From the NCBI GenBank assembly GCA_016719945.1, contig JADJYE010000003.1, positions 62,001-126,000 on the forward strand: a stretch of 64,000 nucleotides of DNA, given 5' to 3'. The number at the start of each line of letters is the position of its first letter. Position 1 is the first letter of the stretch. The notes under the pieces are model-generated. The model searched no databases, was not told the origin of the DNA, and saw nothing but the letters and a program-made list of their open reading frames with translations. Below, piece by piece: positions 42,854 to 52,218 of this stretch. The position numbers were made by a program, and so were the translations under genes. Source of the stretch: Polyangiaceae bacterium. GTDB lineage: Bacteria; Myxococcota_A; Polyangia; Polyangiales; Polyangiaceae.

Positions 42854-43279
42854 CTACGCCGAGCCCCCCCGGGGCGCAAGCGCAGACGGCGGCACACCCG
42901 GATCGGTGGTCTCCTCGTCTCGCGCGAGCGGCTCGGCCAGCACGCCGAACGCGACGTCATAGATCGCGGCGCCGAGGCGGACCCCGTCATGGGAGACGAG
43001 CCCACCACGCCGGAGCAGCGAGCGCAGGGTCATCAGGCAGCCGGTCAGGCCGTAGGGGTCGCTGTCTCCGTTGCGCCGGCCCAGGATCCTCAGCCCGTCG
43101 GTCAGCGCGAACCGGCGTCCATCCGACAGCCTCATCACCGCGCCGAAGCGCGTCGCCACGCCCGAGCGCAGCCAATCCTCCAGGAGCGCGTCCGACACGA
43201 ACCCGTCGCCCAGCAAGGCGCCGCCGCCCGCGTCGACGCGAGGGAAGGTGGTGGAACGTGTGAACCGCGACACAGTCAT
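42854..43279 (-). CDS. Hypothetical protein (141 aa)
   Basis: Starts at ATG 43279 directly behind a strong AGGAG. It is a soluble acidic protein with DALLEDWLRSGVATRFGAVM and RRFALTDGLRILGRRNGDSD; the C-terminus is Pro/Ala-rich. No known domain is recognised. It lies between mutS2 and RNase E/G on the same strand, with spacers on both sides, so it probably has its own promoter. Confidence 0.65.
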   Translation of the reverse strand: MTVSRFTRSTTFPRVDAGGGALLGDGFVSDALLEDWLRSGVATRFGAVMRLSDGRRFALTDGLRILGRRNGDSDPYGLTGCLMTLRSLLRRGGLVSHDGVRLGAAIYDVAFGVLAEPLARDEETTDPGVPPSALAPRGGSA

Positions 43280-43686
43280 CTCCTCACTCTCTGCACCAGC
43301 CGTGCCGCCGTGGGTCACGGGGTCGGATGGCCTCCAAAAGGTCGCGAGGGCTCCGCGATGGGCGGAGCTCTCCAGTCGTAAGGACAAACGAAGCTCAACC
43401 TTCATTCATGACAGCAGCATTTTCCCGCGCGCACGCTGGAGCGGGGCCCCTCCGCTTTCGCGCGCCGGAACGCGAAAAACCGGCGCGGGGGGAGGTTCTT
43501 TCGCCACAGACTGGGTTACGCGGGCGAAGCAGGCCGCGTTTTGCGTCACCCCGCGCGCTTTTCGTGCTGGGAGAGACGCGGCTGCTCTGGGCGCTCGCAA
43601 GCGACGCGAGCCTTGCGTACTTCCCTACGCGTTACGCGCGGTTACGGTCACCGTGACGCCGCTGTCACGCTGCGCAGCGCAGCGCA
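43280..43686. other. Spacer of 407 bases between mutS2 and the 141-aa gene
   Basis: No gene seen. It holds an inverted repeat at 43461-43487 (cgcgccgg and ccggcgcg around an 11-base loop containing five A) that could be a terminator-like or processing hairpin, and gtgac/gtcac repeats near 43650-43665 just after the mutS2 stop. The promoter of the 141-aa gene must lie here. Confidence 0.5.
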
Positions 43687-46122
43687 CTACTTCAGCCAGA
43701 TGACCGTGACGCCGTCGCCGCCCTCGCGAGGCTCTCCGCCTCGCATGCGCTCGACGTAGCTCGACCCCTTGAGCGCGTCGCGCAGGGCTTGCCGAAGCGC
43801 GCCGGTGCCGTGACCGTGGATCACGAACGCGACCCGCTTGTCGGCGCCGACGCAGCGATCCAGGAACTGCTCGGTCATCGCGAGGGCCTCGTGCGCCCGG
43901 AGTCCGCGGACATCGACCGTGTTGTCGCTCGTCTGGATGGGGATGTCCGCGTCGGCGGCGGCGTCGAGCTGGATGGGGCGGGCCGGCTTCTGCGAGGCCC
44001 CTTTCAGCTGCGGCTTCGCGCCGCCCTTGCCTCCGCCGGCGCGCCGCACCTCGTCGATCGAAGCGAGCAGCTTGAGGGGGCCCGCGGCGACCCGCACCTG
44101 ACCCGAGGCGAGCACCTCGAGCACCTCGGCGTCGGTGCGGAGCCGCGGGACGTACACCTTCATCCCCGGGAAGAGCTCGCCCGCGCGCACCCCGTGCTCG
44201 GTCGCCGCGGGCGCGCCCTTCGGCACCTCGAGCGAGCCGCCGATGGCGATCGCAGCGGCGACCTTGTCGATCGCCTTCTGCGCCGCCGCGACCTCCTCGG
44301 CGTCGAGCCGCTGCGCGCGGAGCTTCGACTGCGCGACGCGCAGCTCTTCCCGCGCGCGCTTGACGCCCGTCATCAGCGCCTCGGCCTCCCGCTCGACCGC
44401 GCCGCGCTCCTTCGAGGCGAGCCGCGCGAGCTCCGCGTCGAGCTCCCGCTGCTTGTCGGCCAGCGCCTGGGCCTCGCGCTTGGCTTGCTCACGCGAGGCC
44501 TCGAGCTCGCGGCGCTCCGACTCGAGGCGCTCGACCAGCTGGCTGAGCGTGACCGTCTCCTTCGACAGGAAGCTCTCGGCCCGCTCGAGGAGGTGAGGGG
44601 GGACGCCGTAGCGGCGCGCGACCGCGAGCGCGCTCGACGCGCCGGGCACCCCGGCCAGCACCTTGAAGGTCGGCTCCATGCGATCGAAGTCGAAGCCGAC
44701 CGAGGCGTTCTGGAAGCGATCGTCGGTGAGCGCCAGGACCTTGAGGCCCTCGTAGTGGGTGGTGCACGCGACCGCGCCCCCTTGAGCGGCCATCGACTCG
44801 AGGATCGCGGTGGCCAGGGCCTCGCCCTCCCGCGGATCGGTCCCCGACGCGACCTCGTCTAGGAGGACGAGCGCGCCCTGGTGGGTCTTATCGAGGATCT
44901 CGACGAGGTTTCGCACGTGGGCGCTGAACGTCGACAGGTTCTTCGCGATGCTCTGCTCGTCGCCGACGTCGGTGAGCACCTCCTCGACGAGCCCAACGCT
45001 CGATCCCTCTGCGGCGGGGACGGGCATTCCCATGCGGAGCATGAGCGCCGTGAGGCCGAGGGTCTTGAGGGCGACCGTCTTTCCGCCGGCGTTCGGGCCC
45101 GAGAGCACGAGCACCCTCCCCGAGCGGACCGAGAGATCGCTCGGGACCACCTCGACCCCGTCGAGCACCAGCAGCGGGTGGCGCGCGCGGACGAGCTCGA
45201 ACGACAGCTCCGCGGGCGCACCCGGCTCGGGGATCGACGGGCTCACCAGGCGCAGCTCGACCGCCAAGCGCGCTTGGGCCGCGCGCAGATCGGCGTGCGC
45301 GAGGGCGCCGCACGCGCTCAGCATCGCGTCGAGGGAGTCGCGAACGAGCGCGCTCAGCCGCCGCAGCACGGCCTCCTCCTCCTGGGCGACCATCGACACC
45401 AGCACTTTGTGCCGGTTGCCCATCGGGACGAGCACGCGCGGCTCCACGAACAGCGTGGCGCCGCCCGCGCTGGCTGCGTGCACGATGCCGGGGAACCGCT
45501 CGTGCGCGTCGGCGCGGACCGGCAGCACCCAGCGGCCGTCCCGCTCCGTCCAGTAAGAGTCGGACATGAGGGACGCGTAGCGGGCCGCGAGCTCCTCGAG
45601 GCGCCGGACGATCTTGCCTCGTGACGACGCGAGCTCGCCCCTCAGCTCGCGCAGCCGATCCGAGGCGCGATCGGCGATCGACCCGTCCTCATCGAACGCC
45701 CTCGCGAGCTCGGCGGTGAGCGCCTCGAGGGCGGGGTCGGTCTCGCAGGCCCGAGCGAGCAGCGGCGCGACCTCTCGGCGCGAGCGGAGGAACCGTCGCA
45801 GCCTCTCCGCGGCGGCGGTCACCTTGCCCAGCTCGCGCGCCTCCTCCGATGACAGCGTCGCGCCTGCGCGCGCGCGGGCGAGCGCCCCGTCGACGACCGG
45901 CAGGGCCGCCGAGGGCAGCGGCTCGCCGAGATCGGCCAGCCGACGCGCCTCTTCGATCTCTCCCAGAGAGCGGAGCACGTCGTCGCGCGACGACAGGAAC
46001 GGCAGCGACACCGCGCGGCCGCGGCCAGCCTCGCTCGCGCACCTGCGCGCCAGCGCATCGAGGAGGCGGTCGAGCTCGAGATCGGCGCGGGCCTTCAGGC
46101 GCGCGCCGTCACCGCTCGTCAT
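43687..46122 (-). CDS. mutS2: Endonuclease MutS2
   Basis: DNA-binding ATPase that acts against recombination or on stalled ribosomes depending on species. MutS-type ATPase: Walker A GPNAGGKT at 342-349, Walker B LVLLDEVASGTDPREGEAL, then a long coiled-coil (LVERLESERRELEASREQAK and beyond). The C-terminal Smr nuclease domain has DVRGLRAHEA and HGHGTGALR. Length 811 is standard. It starts eight bases after the sigma54-activator stop, so the two are probably one operon. Confidence 0.96.
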   Translation of the reverse strand: MTSGDGARLKARADLELDRLLDALARRCASEAGRGRAVSLPFLSSRDDVLRSLGEIEEARRLADLGEPLPSAALPVVDGALARARAGATLSSEEARELGKVTAAAERLRRFLRSRREVAPLLARACETDPALEALTAELARAFDEDGSIADRASDRLRELRGELASSRGKIVRRLEELAARYASLMSDSYWTERDGRWVLPVRADAHERFPGIVHAASAGGATLFVEPRVLVPMGNRHKVLVSMVAQEEEAVLRRLSALVRDSLDAMLSACGALAHADLRAAQARLAVELRLVSPSIPEPGAPAELSFELVRARHPLLVLDGVEVVPSDLSVRSGRVLVLSGPNAGGKTVALKTLGLTALMLRMGMPVPAAEGSSVGLVEEVLTDVGDEQSIAKNLSTFSAHVRNLVEILDKTHQGALVLLDEVASGTDPREGEALATAILESMAAQGGAVACTTHYEGLKVLALTDDRFQNASVGFDFDRMEPTFKVLAGVPGASSALAVARRYGVPPHLLERAESFLSKETVTLSQLVERLESERRELEASREQAKREAQALADKQRELDAELARLASKERGAVEREAEALMTGVKRAREELRVAQSKLRAQRLDAEEVAAAQKAIDKVAAAIAIGGSLEVPKGAPAATEHGVRAGELFPGMKVYVPRLRTDAEVLEVLASGQVRVAAGPLKLLASIDEVRRAGGGKGGAKPQLKGASQKPARPIQLDAAADADIPIQTSDNTVDVRGLRAHEALAMTEQFLDRCVGADKRVAFVIHGHGTGALRQALRDALKGSSYVERMRGGEPREGGDGVTVIWLK

Positions 46123-46130
46123 CGCGCGCG

Positions 46131-48053
46131 CTACGGGTCATGAGGATCTTTGGGCAGCCCGCCCGCGGCGCTCGGCATCGGGTTCTGCTCCTTCTCGAGG
46201 TAGCGGAAGATGGTCCGCGGATCGACGCCCAGGTCGCGCGCGGTCTGCGTGCGGTTGCCGTTGTTGCGCTCGAGCACCTCGAGCACGTAGCGCCGCTGAA
46301 AGTCCTCTTTCGCCTTCTCGAGCGGGAGGATCTGGTTCTCCGCCGACGCGCCGAGGTCGAGGTCTTCGGGGCTCAGCAGCGTCTGATCGCAGAGCACCAG
46401 CGCTTTCTTGATCCGGTTCTCGAGCTGGCGAATGTTGCCGGGCCAGGCGTATTTCCGGAGCGACGCGAGGGCCGCGGGGCTGAAGCCCTTCACCGGGCTC
46501 GCGAGCTCGTCGGCGTACTTCGTGAGCAGGGCCTTGGCGATGATGGCGAGGTCTTCGCCGCGGTCGCGCAGCGGAGGCAGCCAGATGTTGACCACGTTGA
46601 GGCGGTAGTAGAGGTCCTCGCGGAAGTTGTTGTTTCGGATCTCCTCCTCGAGGTTGCGGTTCGTCGCCGCCACGATGCGGATGTCGACCTTCTCCGGCTT
46701 CGAGTCTCCGACCCGGAAGACCACGCGCTCCTGGAGGGCGCGCAAGAGCTTCACCTGGAGGTTGAGCGGGAGCTCCCCGATCTCGTCGAGGAACAGGGTG
46801 CCCTTGTCCGCGACCTGAAACTTTCCGGGCCGCGAGGCGATCGCGCCGGTGAAGGCCCCCTTCACGTGGCCGAAGAGCTCGCTCTCGATCAGGCTCTCGG
46901 GGATGGCGCCGCAGTTGATCGTGACGAACGGCCCCTCGGCGCGCGGGCTGCGGCGGTGGATCTCTCGCGCGATCAGCTCCTTGCCGGTGCCCGTCTCGCC
47001 CGTGATGAGCACGCTGATGTCCGTGGCGGCGACCTTCTGGAGCTTCCGGAACACCTCGAGCATGCCGGGGCAGGCCCCGATGATCTCGCCGAAGCGCTTG
47101 TCCTTGAGCTCGGCCTCGAGCTTCGCCTTGTCGGCGCGCAGCGCGTTGAGCAGCATCGCGTTCTGGAGGATGAGCGAAGCCTGCGACGCGAAGATCGCGA
47201 GCAGCTCGAGCTGGGTCCGTTCGAACAGGCTCTTGACCTTGTCGTTGCCGACGTAGAGCGCGCCGATCACCTGGCCCTGAGAGACGAGGGGCGCGCACAT
47301 GACGCTCGAGAGCTTCATCGCGATCACGCTCTCGCTCTTGCCGAAGGTCGTGTCGGCCAGCGCGTCGGAGACGATCAGCGGCCGGCCGGAGGCGATGACC
47401 TGGCGAACGATGCTGTCGCTGATGGCGCCGCCCGCGTCGCTGATGCCCTCCTTGCGGACGTTGCGCGACGCGCGGACCACGAGCTTCTTCTCTTGGCCGG
47501 GCTTGTCCGACTCGCCGGAGAAGTTGTCGGCGCCCTCGACCAGAATCAAGAAGCCCTTCTGCGCGTTCGTGAGCTCGATGACGTCGTCGAGCATCGCCTC
47601 GAGCAGGTCGTCGACGTTCTTCCGGTTGATCAGCTTCTCGCTGAAGCTGAACAGCTTGCGCACGCCCGCCAGCTCGCTCGACACCTGCCCTGTGCCCGTC
47701 TTGTCGATGGGCCGAGCGGCGGGCTCGTCGTCGTCGTCGTTGCTGCGCGTGCGCTTGGTCAGCTCCGCGAACATGGAGAAGCCGAGCTCCGCAGCGCCGA
47801 TCAGCAGGCGGTCGCCGTGCACCAAGCGGGCCCGCCGCTTGCGCTTCTGGTTGATCGCGATCTCCGCGACGCGGTCGATCTCTTCGAGGATGAAGTCGCG
47901 TCCGTCGAAGACGATCTGCGCGTGGTGCTCGGCGACGCCGTCGGCCTTGAGGCTCACGTCGTTACCGAGCGCGCGCCCGATGGTCGTGACCGGCTTGTGG
48001 ACGGCGTACAGAGTCGGCGCTCCCTGGGCAGGGAAGTGCTTCAGGGTGGGCAT
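46131..48053 (-). CDS. FHA-GAF sigma54-dependent transcription activator
   Basis: Enhancer-binding protein of 640 residues. The FHA domain (about 20-95) with TIGRALGNDVSL and HHAQI would bind phosphothreonine, so a Ser/Thr kinase probably controls it. A GAF domain follows (about 145-305). The AAA+ domain has GETGTGKE at 352-359 and GAFTGA at 399-404, which contacts sigma54. A Fis-type helix-turn-helix (TQTARDLGVDPRTIFRYL) is at the C-terminus. ATG 48053 is the start just before the FHA domain. This FHA-sigma54 design is a myxobacterial speciality. The target genes are unknown. Confidence 0.95.
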   Translation of the reverse strand: MPTLKHFPAQGAPTLYAVHKPVTTIGRALGNDVSLKADGVAEHHAQIVFDGRDFILEEIDRVAEIAINQKRKRRARLVHGDRLLIGAAELGFSMFAELTKRTRSNDDDDEPAARPIDKTGTGQVSSELAGVRKLFSFSEKLINRKNVDDLLEAMLDDVIELTNAQKGFLILVEGADNFSGESDKPGQEKKLVVRASRNVRKEGISDAGGAISDSIVRQVIASGRPLIVSDALADTTFGKSESVIAMKLSSVMCAPLVSQGQVIGALYVGNDKVKSLFERTQLELLAIFASQASLILQNAMLLNALRADKAKLEAELKDKRFGEIIGACPGMLEVFRKLQKVAATDISVLITGETGTGKELIAREIHRRSPRAEGPFVTINCGAIPESLIESELFGHVKGAFTGAIASRPGKFQVADKGTLFLDEIGELPLNLQVKLLRALQERVVFRVGDSKPEKVDIRIVAATNRNLEEEIRNNNFREDLYYRLNVVNIWLPPLRDRGEDLAIIAKALLTKYADELASPVKGFSPAALASLRKYAWPGNIRQLENRIKKALVLCDQTLLSPEDLDLGASAENQILPLEKAKEDFQRRYVLEVLERNNGNRTQTARDLGVDPRTIFRYLEKEQNPMPSAAGGLPKDPHDP

Positions 48054-48185
48054 GTCGTGGTCACGGAGGATAGCAAGACGCGCTCGCGACGCGCACAACC
48101 AACCATCTTCGGCGTCCGAACCTCGTCTGGGGCCCCACGTCGTCTCCGGCCCCAGCTCGTCGAGGCAAGAACCTGCGCGAGGAGA

Positions 48186-49770
48186 TCAGAGCGGGATGTT
48201 GCCGTGCTTGCGACGGGGGGTGTCGTCGCGCTTCGTCGACAGGAAGTCGAGCGCGTGGCCGAGCCGCTGGCGCAGCACGCGCGGGTGGATGACCTCGTCG
48301 ATGAAGCCGAGCTCGGCGGCCTTGAACGGGTTGGCGAACTTGTTCTTGTACTCTTCGATGAAGCTCGCTCGGGCCGCGGCGGGGTCGGCCGCCTGCTGGA
48401 TCTGGTTACGGTAGACGATGTTGACCGCCCCGTCCGGGCCCATCACGGCGATCTCCGCCGTGGGGAACGCGATGTTGTAGTCGGCGCGGATGTGCTTCGA
48501 CGCCATGACGTCGTATGCGCCGCCGTACGCCTTGCGGGTGATGACCGTGATCTTCGGCACGGTGGCCTCGGCGAACGCGTACAGCAGCTTCGCGCCGTGC
48601 GTGATGATGCCGCCGTACTCTTGGTCGGTGCCCGGGGAGAAACCCTGGCACGTCGACGAACGTGACCAGCGGCAGGTTGAAGCAGTCGCAGAAGCGGACG
48701 AAGCGAGCCGCCTTGATGCTCGCCTTGATGTCGAGGCACCCGGCGAGGAACGCCGGCTGGTTGGCGACGACGCCGACGGAGCGGCCGCCGATGCGGGCGA
48801 AGCCGACCACGATGTTCTGCGCGTAGCGCTCGTGGATCTCGAGGAGATCGCCGTCGTCGACGACCGCGCGGATCACCTTCTTGATATCGTACGGCTTGTT
48901 GGGCTCGACCGGGACCATCGCCTCGAGCTCGGGGACCTCACGATCGAGGGGATCGGCCGTGACCCCACGCGGAGGATCTTCCGTGTTGTTCGACGGGATG
49001 AAGCCGAGCAGCTCGCGAACTCGCGCGATGGCGGCCGGGTCGTCGGGCGCGGTCAGGTGGCAGACGCCGCTCTTCGCCGCGTGGGTGCTCGCGCCGCCGA
49101 GGCCCTCCTTGGTCACGTCCTCGTTGGTCACCGTCTTGATGACCTCGGGGCCGGTGATGAACATGTAGGACGAGCCTTCGACCATCACCGTGAAGTCGGT
49201 GATGGCGGGCGAATACACCGCGCCGCCGGCGCACGGCCCCATGATGAGGCTGATCTGCGGGACGACGCCGCTCGCCTGGGTGTTGCGCCAGAAGATCTCG
49301 GCGTAGCCGGCGAGGGACTCGACGCCCTCTTGGATGCGCGCGCCGCCGGAGTCGTTGAGGCCGACGACGGGGATGCCCGTCTTGACGGCGAAGTCCATCA
49401 GCTTGCAGATCTTCTGGGCGTACGCGCCCGAGAGGCTGCCGCCGAAGACCGTGAAGTCTTGTGCGAAGACCGCGACCTTGCGGCCGTCGACCTTGCCCCA
49501 GCCGGTGACCACGCCGTCGCCCGGGACCTTCTGCTTGTCCATGTCGAAGTCCGTGCAGCGGTGCTGCACGAGACGATCGATCTCGACGAAGCTGCCCGGA
49601 TCGCAGAGCAGCTCGACCCGCTCCCGAGCCGTGAGCTTGCCCGCCTCGTGCTGCTTGTCGACGCGCGCCTGACCGCCGCCCGCAAGCGCGCGGCGGTTCA
49701 GGTCGTCGAGCTCTGCGAGCTGGGCCGCGCGCGCATCGCTGGCGCTCGGCGGGCGCGGGTCGTTGCTCAT
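48186..49770 (-). CDS. Acyl-CoA (propionyl/acetyl/methylmalonyl) carboxylase beta subunit, frameshifted
   Basis: Carboxyltransferase subunit of a biotin-dependent acyl-CoA carboxylase (PccB/MmdA family). Frame one has RVELLCDPGSFVEID, GDGVVTGWG, GGARIQEGVESLAGY and the second crotonase half up to FVDVPGFLPG. Frame two, after one surplus base in the C/G run at 48631-48637, resumes PKITVITRKAYGGAYDVMASKH and ends GNIPL. Removing one base restores LPGTDQEYGG and a 527-residue protein. No biotin carboxylase gene is adjacent. A 40-residue basic protein gene lies 19 bases upstream on the same strand. Confidence 0.93.
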
Positions 49771-49789
49771 CGGCGCGGACCGGGCCGGC

Positions 49790-49912
49790 TCACTTCGCGC
49801 GGCAGTAAATGCGGTTCCGGCGGGACCTGTTCTTCGCCTTGAGCTTCGCCTTGAGGCGGCTCGTCTTCTTACGGTTGGTCTTTCGGGGACCCTTGTTGAG
49901 CATCAGGAACAT
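49790..49912 (-). CDS. Tiny basic protein (40 aa), possibly ribosome-associated
   Basis: Starts at ATG 49912 with a gcgagg site eight bases before; an alternative ATG is at 49903. About half of the residues are Lys or Arg (KGPRKTNRKKTSRLKAK), with a late IYCRAK. The size and charge are like small ribosomal proteins (the AURKAIP1/bS22 type), but I cannot assign it to a family. It lies 19 bases before the carboxylase gene on the same strand. Confidence 0.65.
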   Translation of the reverse strand: MFLMLNKGPRKTNRKKTSRLKAKLKAKNRSRRNRIYCRAK

Positions 49913-50098
49913 GGCAAAACCTCGCGGGGGGTCGCAACCTAGTCGACGGCCCCCACCCGATCAAGAAGAGATCGTCCGCCCCGCCGGCCGGGCCCCGGGC
50001 CTCGCGCCGGTTTTCACGCGAGCTTGGGCGCGTCAAAACCGAAGGGACCCGCGCTAGCGGGCGCGCGAGAAAAAACCGGCGTGGTAGCCTGCTGCCCG

Positions 50099-50632
50099 GT
50101 GCGACGACCGAGCGCTGCCTTCGCCGTGGTCTTCTGCTTCGCCGGGTGCGCGAGCATCAGCAAGAAGTACGAGTCCGAGGTGCGGTTCGAGCGCTGTTAT
50201 GCCCTCGACTGGAAGCAGGACGTCGACGCGAGCATCCGCAGCCGCTGCTGGGAAGACTGGCTCGTCTACTACTCGGAGGGTCAGTCTCGCGACCGCATCG
50301 AGTACGCGAAGAACCAGACGACCGGCGGGGCGCTGCTGTCGACGGCCGAGCCGGTCGCCTCCGCCGCCAGCCCCCCAGCGACCGCGGCGCCGCTCCCAGA
50401 GCCCACCAGCGTGTTCAGCCCGGTGCCGATGATGGCGACGCCGGGCGGGTCGGCCTCGGCGAGCGTCACGTCGTCGGGCCCCGCGCTGACGCGCACGCCG
50501 TGCGAGGGCAAGTGCGACAAGGCGCTCGAGAGCTGCCTCTCCGGGTGTGGCTCGGCCGTCTGCGAGCAGTATTGCGCGCAGCGACACGGCAAGTGCACGG
50601 GGCGGTGCACGGGCGTGAAGCCGCCCAACTAG
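50099..50632 (+). CDS. Lipoprotein with Cys-rich C-terminus
   Basis: GTG 50099 gives a lipoprotein signal (VVFCFAGCASI). The first part has VRFERCYALDWKQD and two Trp-rich segments (CWEDWLVYY). An Ala/Pro/Ser linker follows, then a short C-terminal domain with about nine cysteines (CEGKCDKALESCLSGCGSAVC). No known family. The stop is immediately followed by the dispersed repeat. Confidence 0.7.
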   Translation: MRRPSAAFAVVFCFAGCASISKKYESEVRFERCYALDWKQDVDASIRSRCWEDWLVYYSEGQSRDRIEYAKNQTTGGALLSTAEPVASAASPPATAAPLPEPTSVFSPVPMMATPGGSASASVTSSGPALTRTPCEGKCDKALESCLSGCGSAVCEQYCAQRHGKCTGRCTGVKPPN

Positions 50633-50770
50633 GGGGGTGTCCCTAGCTCGGCTCGGGGCTCGCCCGGCCCTCGCTCACGCTCGCAAGTGAAGGCCGGGCA
50701 ATCCCCGAGCCTCACCCCGACCTATGTTCCACCCGCCTTGATCTTGCTGGTCCGACCTCCGGTCGGACTA
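50630..50770 (+). repeat. Dispersed palindromic intergenic repeat, full copy
   Basis: A 141-base element starting taggggggtgtccctag and ending ggtcggacta. Centre: ggctcggggctcgcccggcc and ggccgggcaatccccgagcc form a long imperfect stem. Near the end, gtccgacc-tcc-ggtcggac forms a second hairpin. A near-identical copy is at 62226-62374 and a short form at 7693-7727. It begins at the lipoprotein stop codon. Confidence 0.88.
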
Positions 50771-50810
50771 GGGGGGTGTCCCTAGCTCGGCTCGGGGCTC
50801 GCCCGACACC
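50771..50810 (+). repeat. Truncated tandem copy of the dispersed repeat
   Basis: The first 40 bases of the repeat (ggggggtgtccctagctcgg and onward to gctcgcccg) follow the full copy directly, in the same orientation, then stop. It lies just before alr. Confidence 0.85.
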
Positions 50811-50846
50811 GTCCGCCGTGGGACTGCTTGACGTACCCCTGGGCGT

Positions 50847-52205
50847 ATGGCTTTACGGAGTGCGCCGCGGCGACGCGGTCGGTTCATGGCAGCATCATCC
50901 ACGACCCTAGATTCGGCCGGACAGGAGGAGTCGACGACCTCGTCGAGCGAGCTCGAGCCGGAGGGGGACGCCGTGCGCGTCCTCAAGCCGCGGCGAGCCG
51001 CCCCCGCCGACGCCGTCCGGCCGACTCGCGCCGAGATCAACCTCGGCGCCCTTCGTCACAACCTGCGGGTGCTGCGGCGAGCGCTCGGTGGGGCGCCGCA
51101 GGCGAGCGGCTCGAGCCCCGCGATCTGGGGCGTGCTCAAGGCTGACGCCTACGGTCACGGCGCGCCGGCGATCGCGCGCACCCTCGAGCGCACCGGCATC
51201 GACGCGATCTGCGTCGCCCTCCTCGAGGAGGGGCTCGAGCTTCGCTCGGCGGGGATCACCGCCCCCGTCATCGTGATGGGGGGCTACTACGGCCCGCACC
51301 ACCGCGGCCTCGAGGACGCCATCGAGAGCGACCTCACGCCGGTGTTGTACGAGGGCGGGCAGCTCGAGCGCCTGGGGCGGATCGCGTCGGCGCGCGGTCG
51401 CGAACGCGTGCGCTTTCATCTCAAGGTCGACACCAACATGGGGCGCCTCGGCGCGCGGCCGAGCGAGATCTCCGAGCTGCTCGACCGCGCCGACGCTACG
51501 CCGGGCGTCGAGCTCTACGGGCTCATGTCCCACCTCGCGTGCGCCGACGCGGCCGATCCCCAGCCGACCCTCGTGCAGCTGCGTGCGCTCGAGTCGGTTC
51601 GCAGGTCCGCGCGTGAGCGGGGCATCGTGCCCACGGTCTGTCACGTGGCCAACAGCGCGGGCGCGCTTGCCTTCCCGAGCGCCCGCTTCGACGCGATCCG
51701 TCCGGGCATCGCGCTCTATGGCATCAGCCCGTTCTTCGGACGCGGCCCCTCGCTCCCCGAAGAGCTGCAGCGCATGGCGGGCGAGCTGCGCCCCGCGATG
51801 CGCGTCCGCACCGAGGTCGTCGCGCTCCGCACGCTCGAAGATGGCGACCGCCTGGGTTATGGGCACACGTGGGTCGCGAGCGGCAGGCGGCGCATCGCGA
51901 CCGTGCCGATGGGCTACGCCGACGGGCTGTCGCGCGCGATGTCGAACCGCGGCTCGGTGCTGGTGCGGGGTCGGCGCGCGCCCATCGCCGGCATCGTCTC
52001 GATGGACCTCACCACCATCGACGTCACCGACGTGCCCGACGTGCGCCTCGGTGAAGAGGTGGTCTTCCTTGGCTCCCAAGACGCCGGCCCCGGCGCGACC
52101 GCGACCATCACCGCGGAGGAGATCGCCGAGCTCGCCGGCACGATCCCGTGGGAGGTGGTGACGAGCATCTCCCGGCGCGTGCCCCGCTTCTATCGAGAGC
52201 CGTGA
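50847..52205 (+). CDS. alr: Alanine racemase
   Basis: PLP enzyme making D-alanine for peptidoglycan. The PLP lysine is K98 in GVLKADAYGHG; the catalytic Tyr is in RLGYGHTW; FHLKVDTNMGRLG and the C-terminal SMDLTTIDV fit. The first 60 residues before TRAEINLGALRHNL are extra and non-conserved, so the start (ATG 50847 or 50886) is uncertain. Length 452 includes that extension. Transcription may be affected by the repeat directly upstream. Confidence 0.94.
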   Translation: MALRSAPRRRGRFMAASSTTLDSAGQEESTTSSSELEPEGDAVRVLKPRRAAPADAVRPTRAEINLGALRHNLRVLRRALGGAPQASGSSPAIWGVLKADAYGHGAPAIARTLERTGIDAICVALLEEGLELRSAGITAPVIVMGGYYGPHHRGLEDAIESDLTPVLYEGGQLERLGRIASARGRERVRFHLKVDTNMGRLGARPSEISELLDRADATPGVELYGLMSHLACADAADPQPTLVQLRALESVRRSARERGIVPTVCHVANSAGALAFPSARFDAIRPGIALYGISPFFGRGPSLPEELQRMAGELRPAMRVRTEVVALRTLEDGDRLGYGHTWVASGRRRIATVPMGYADGLSRAMSNRGSVLVRGRRAPIAGIVSMDLTTIDVTDVPDVRLGEEVVFLGSQDAGPGATATITAEEIAELAGTIPWEVVTSISRRVPRFYREP

Positions 52206-52218
52206 TACGCTCGACGCC

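Noticed and set aside
45849..48665. A 938-codon plus-strand frame across the sigma54 activator and carboxylase genes
   Set aside because: Antisense shadow of well-supported minus-strand genes; spans two unrelated genes and shows no domain.
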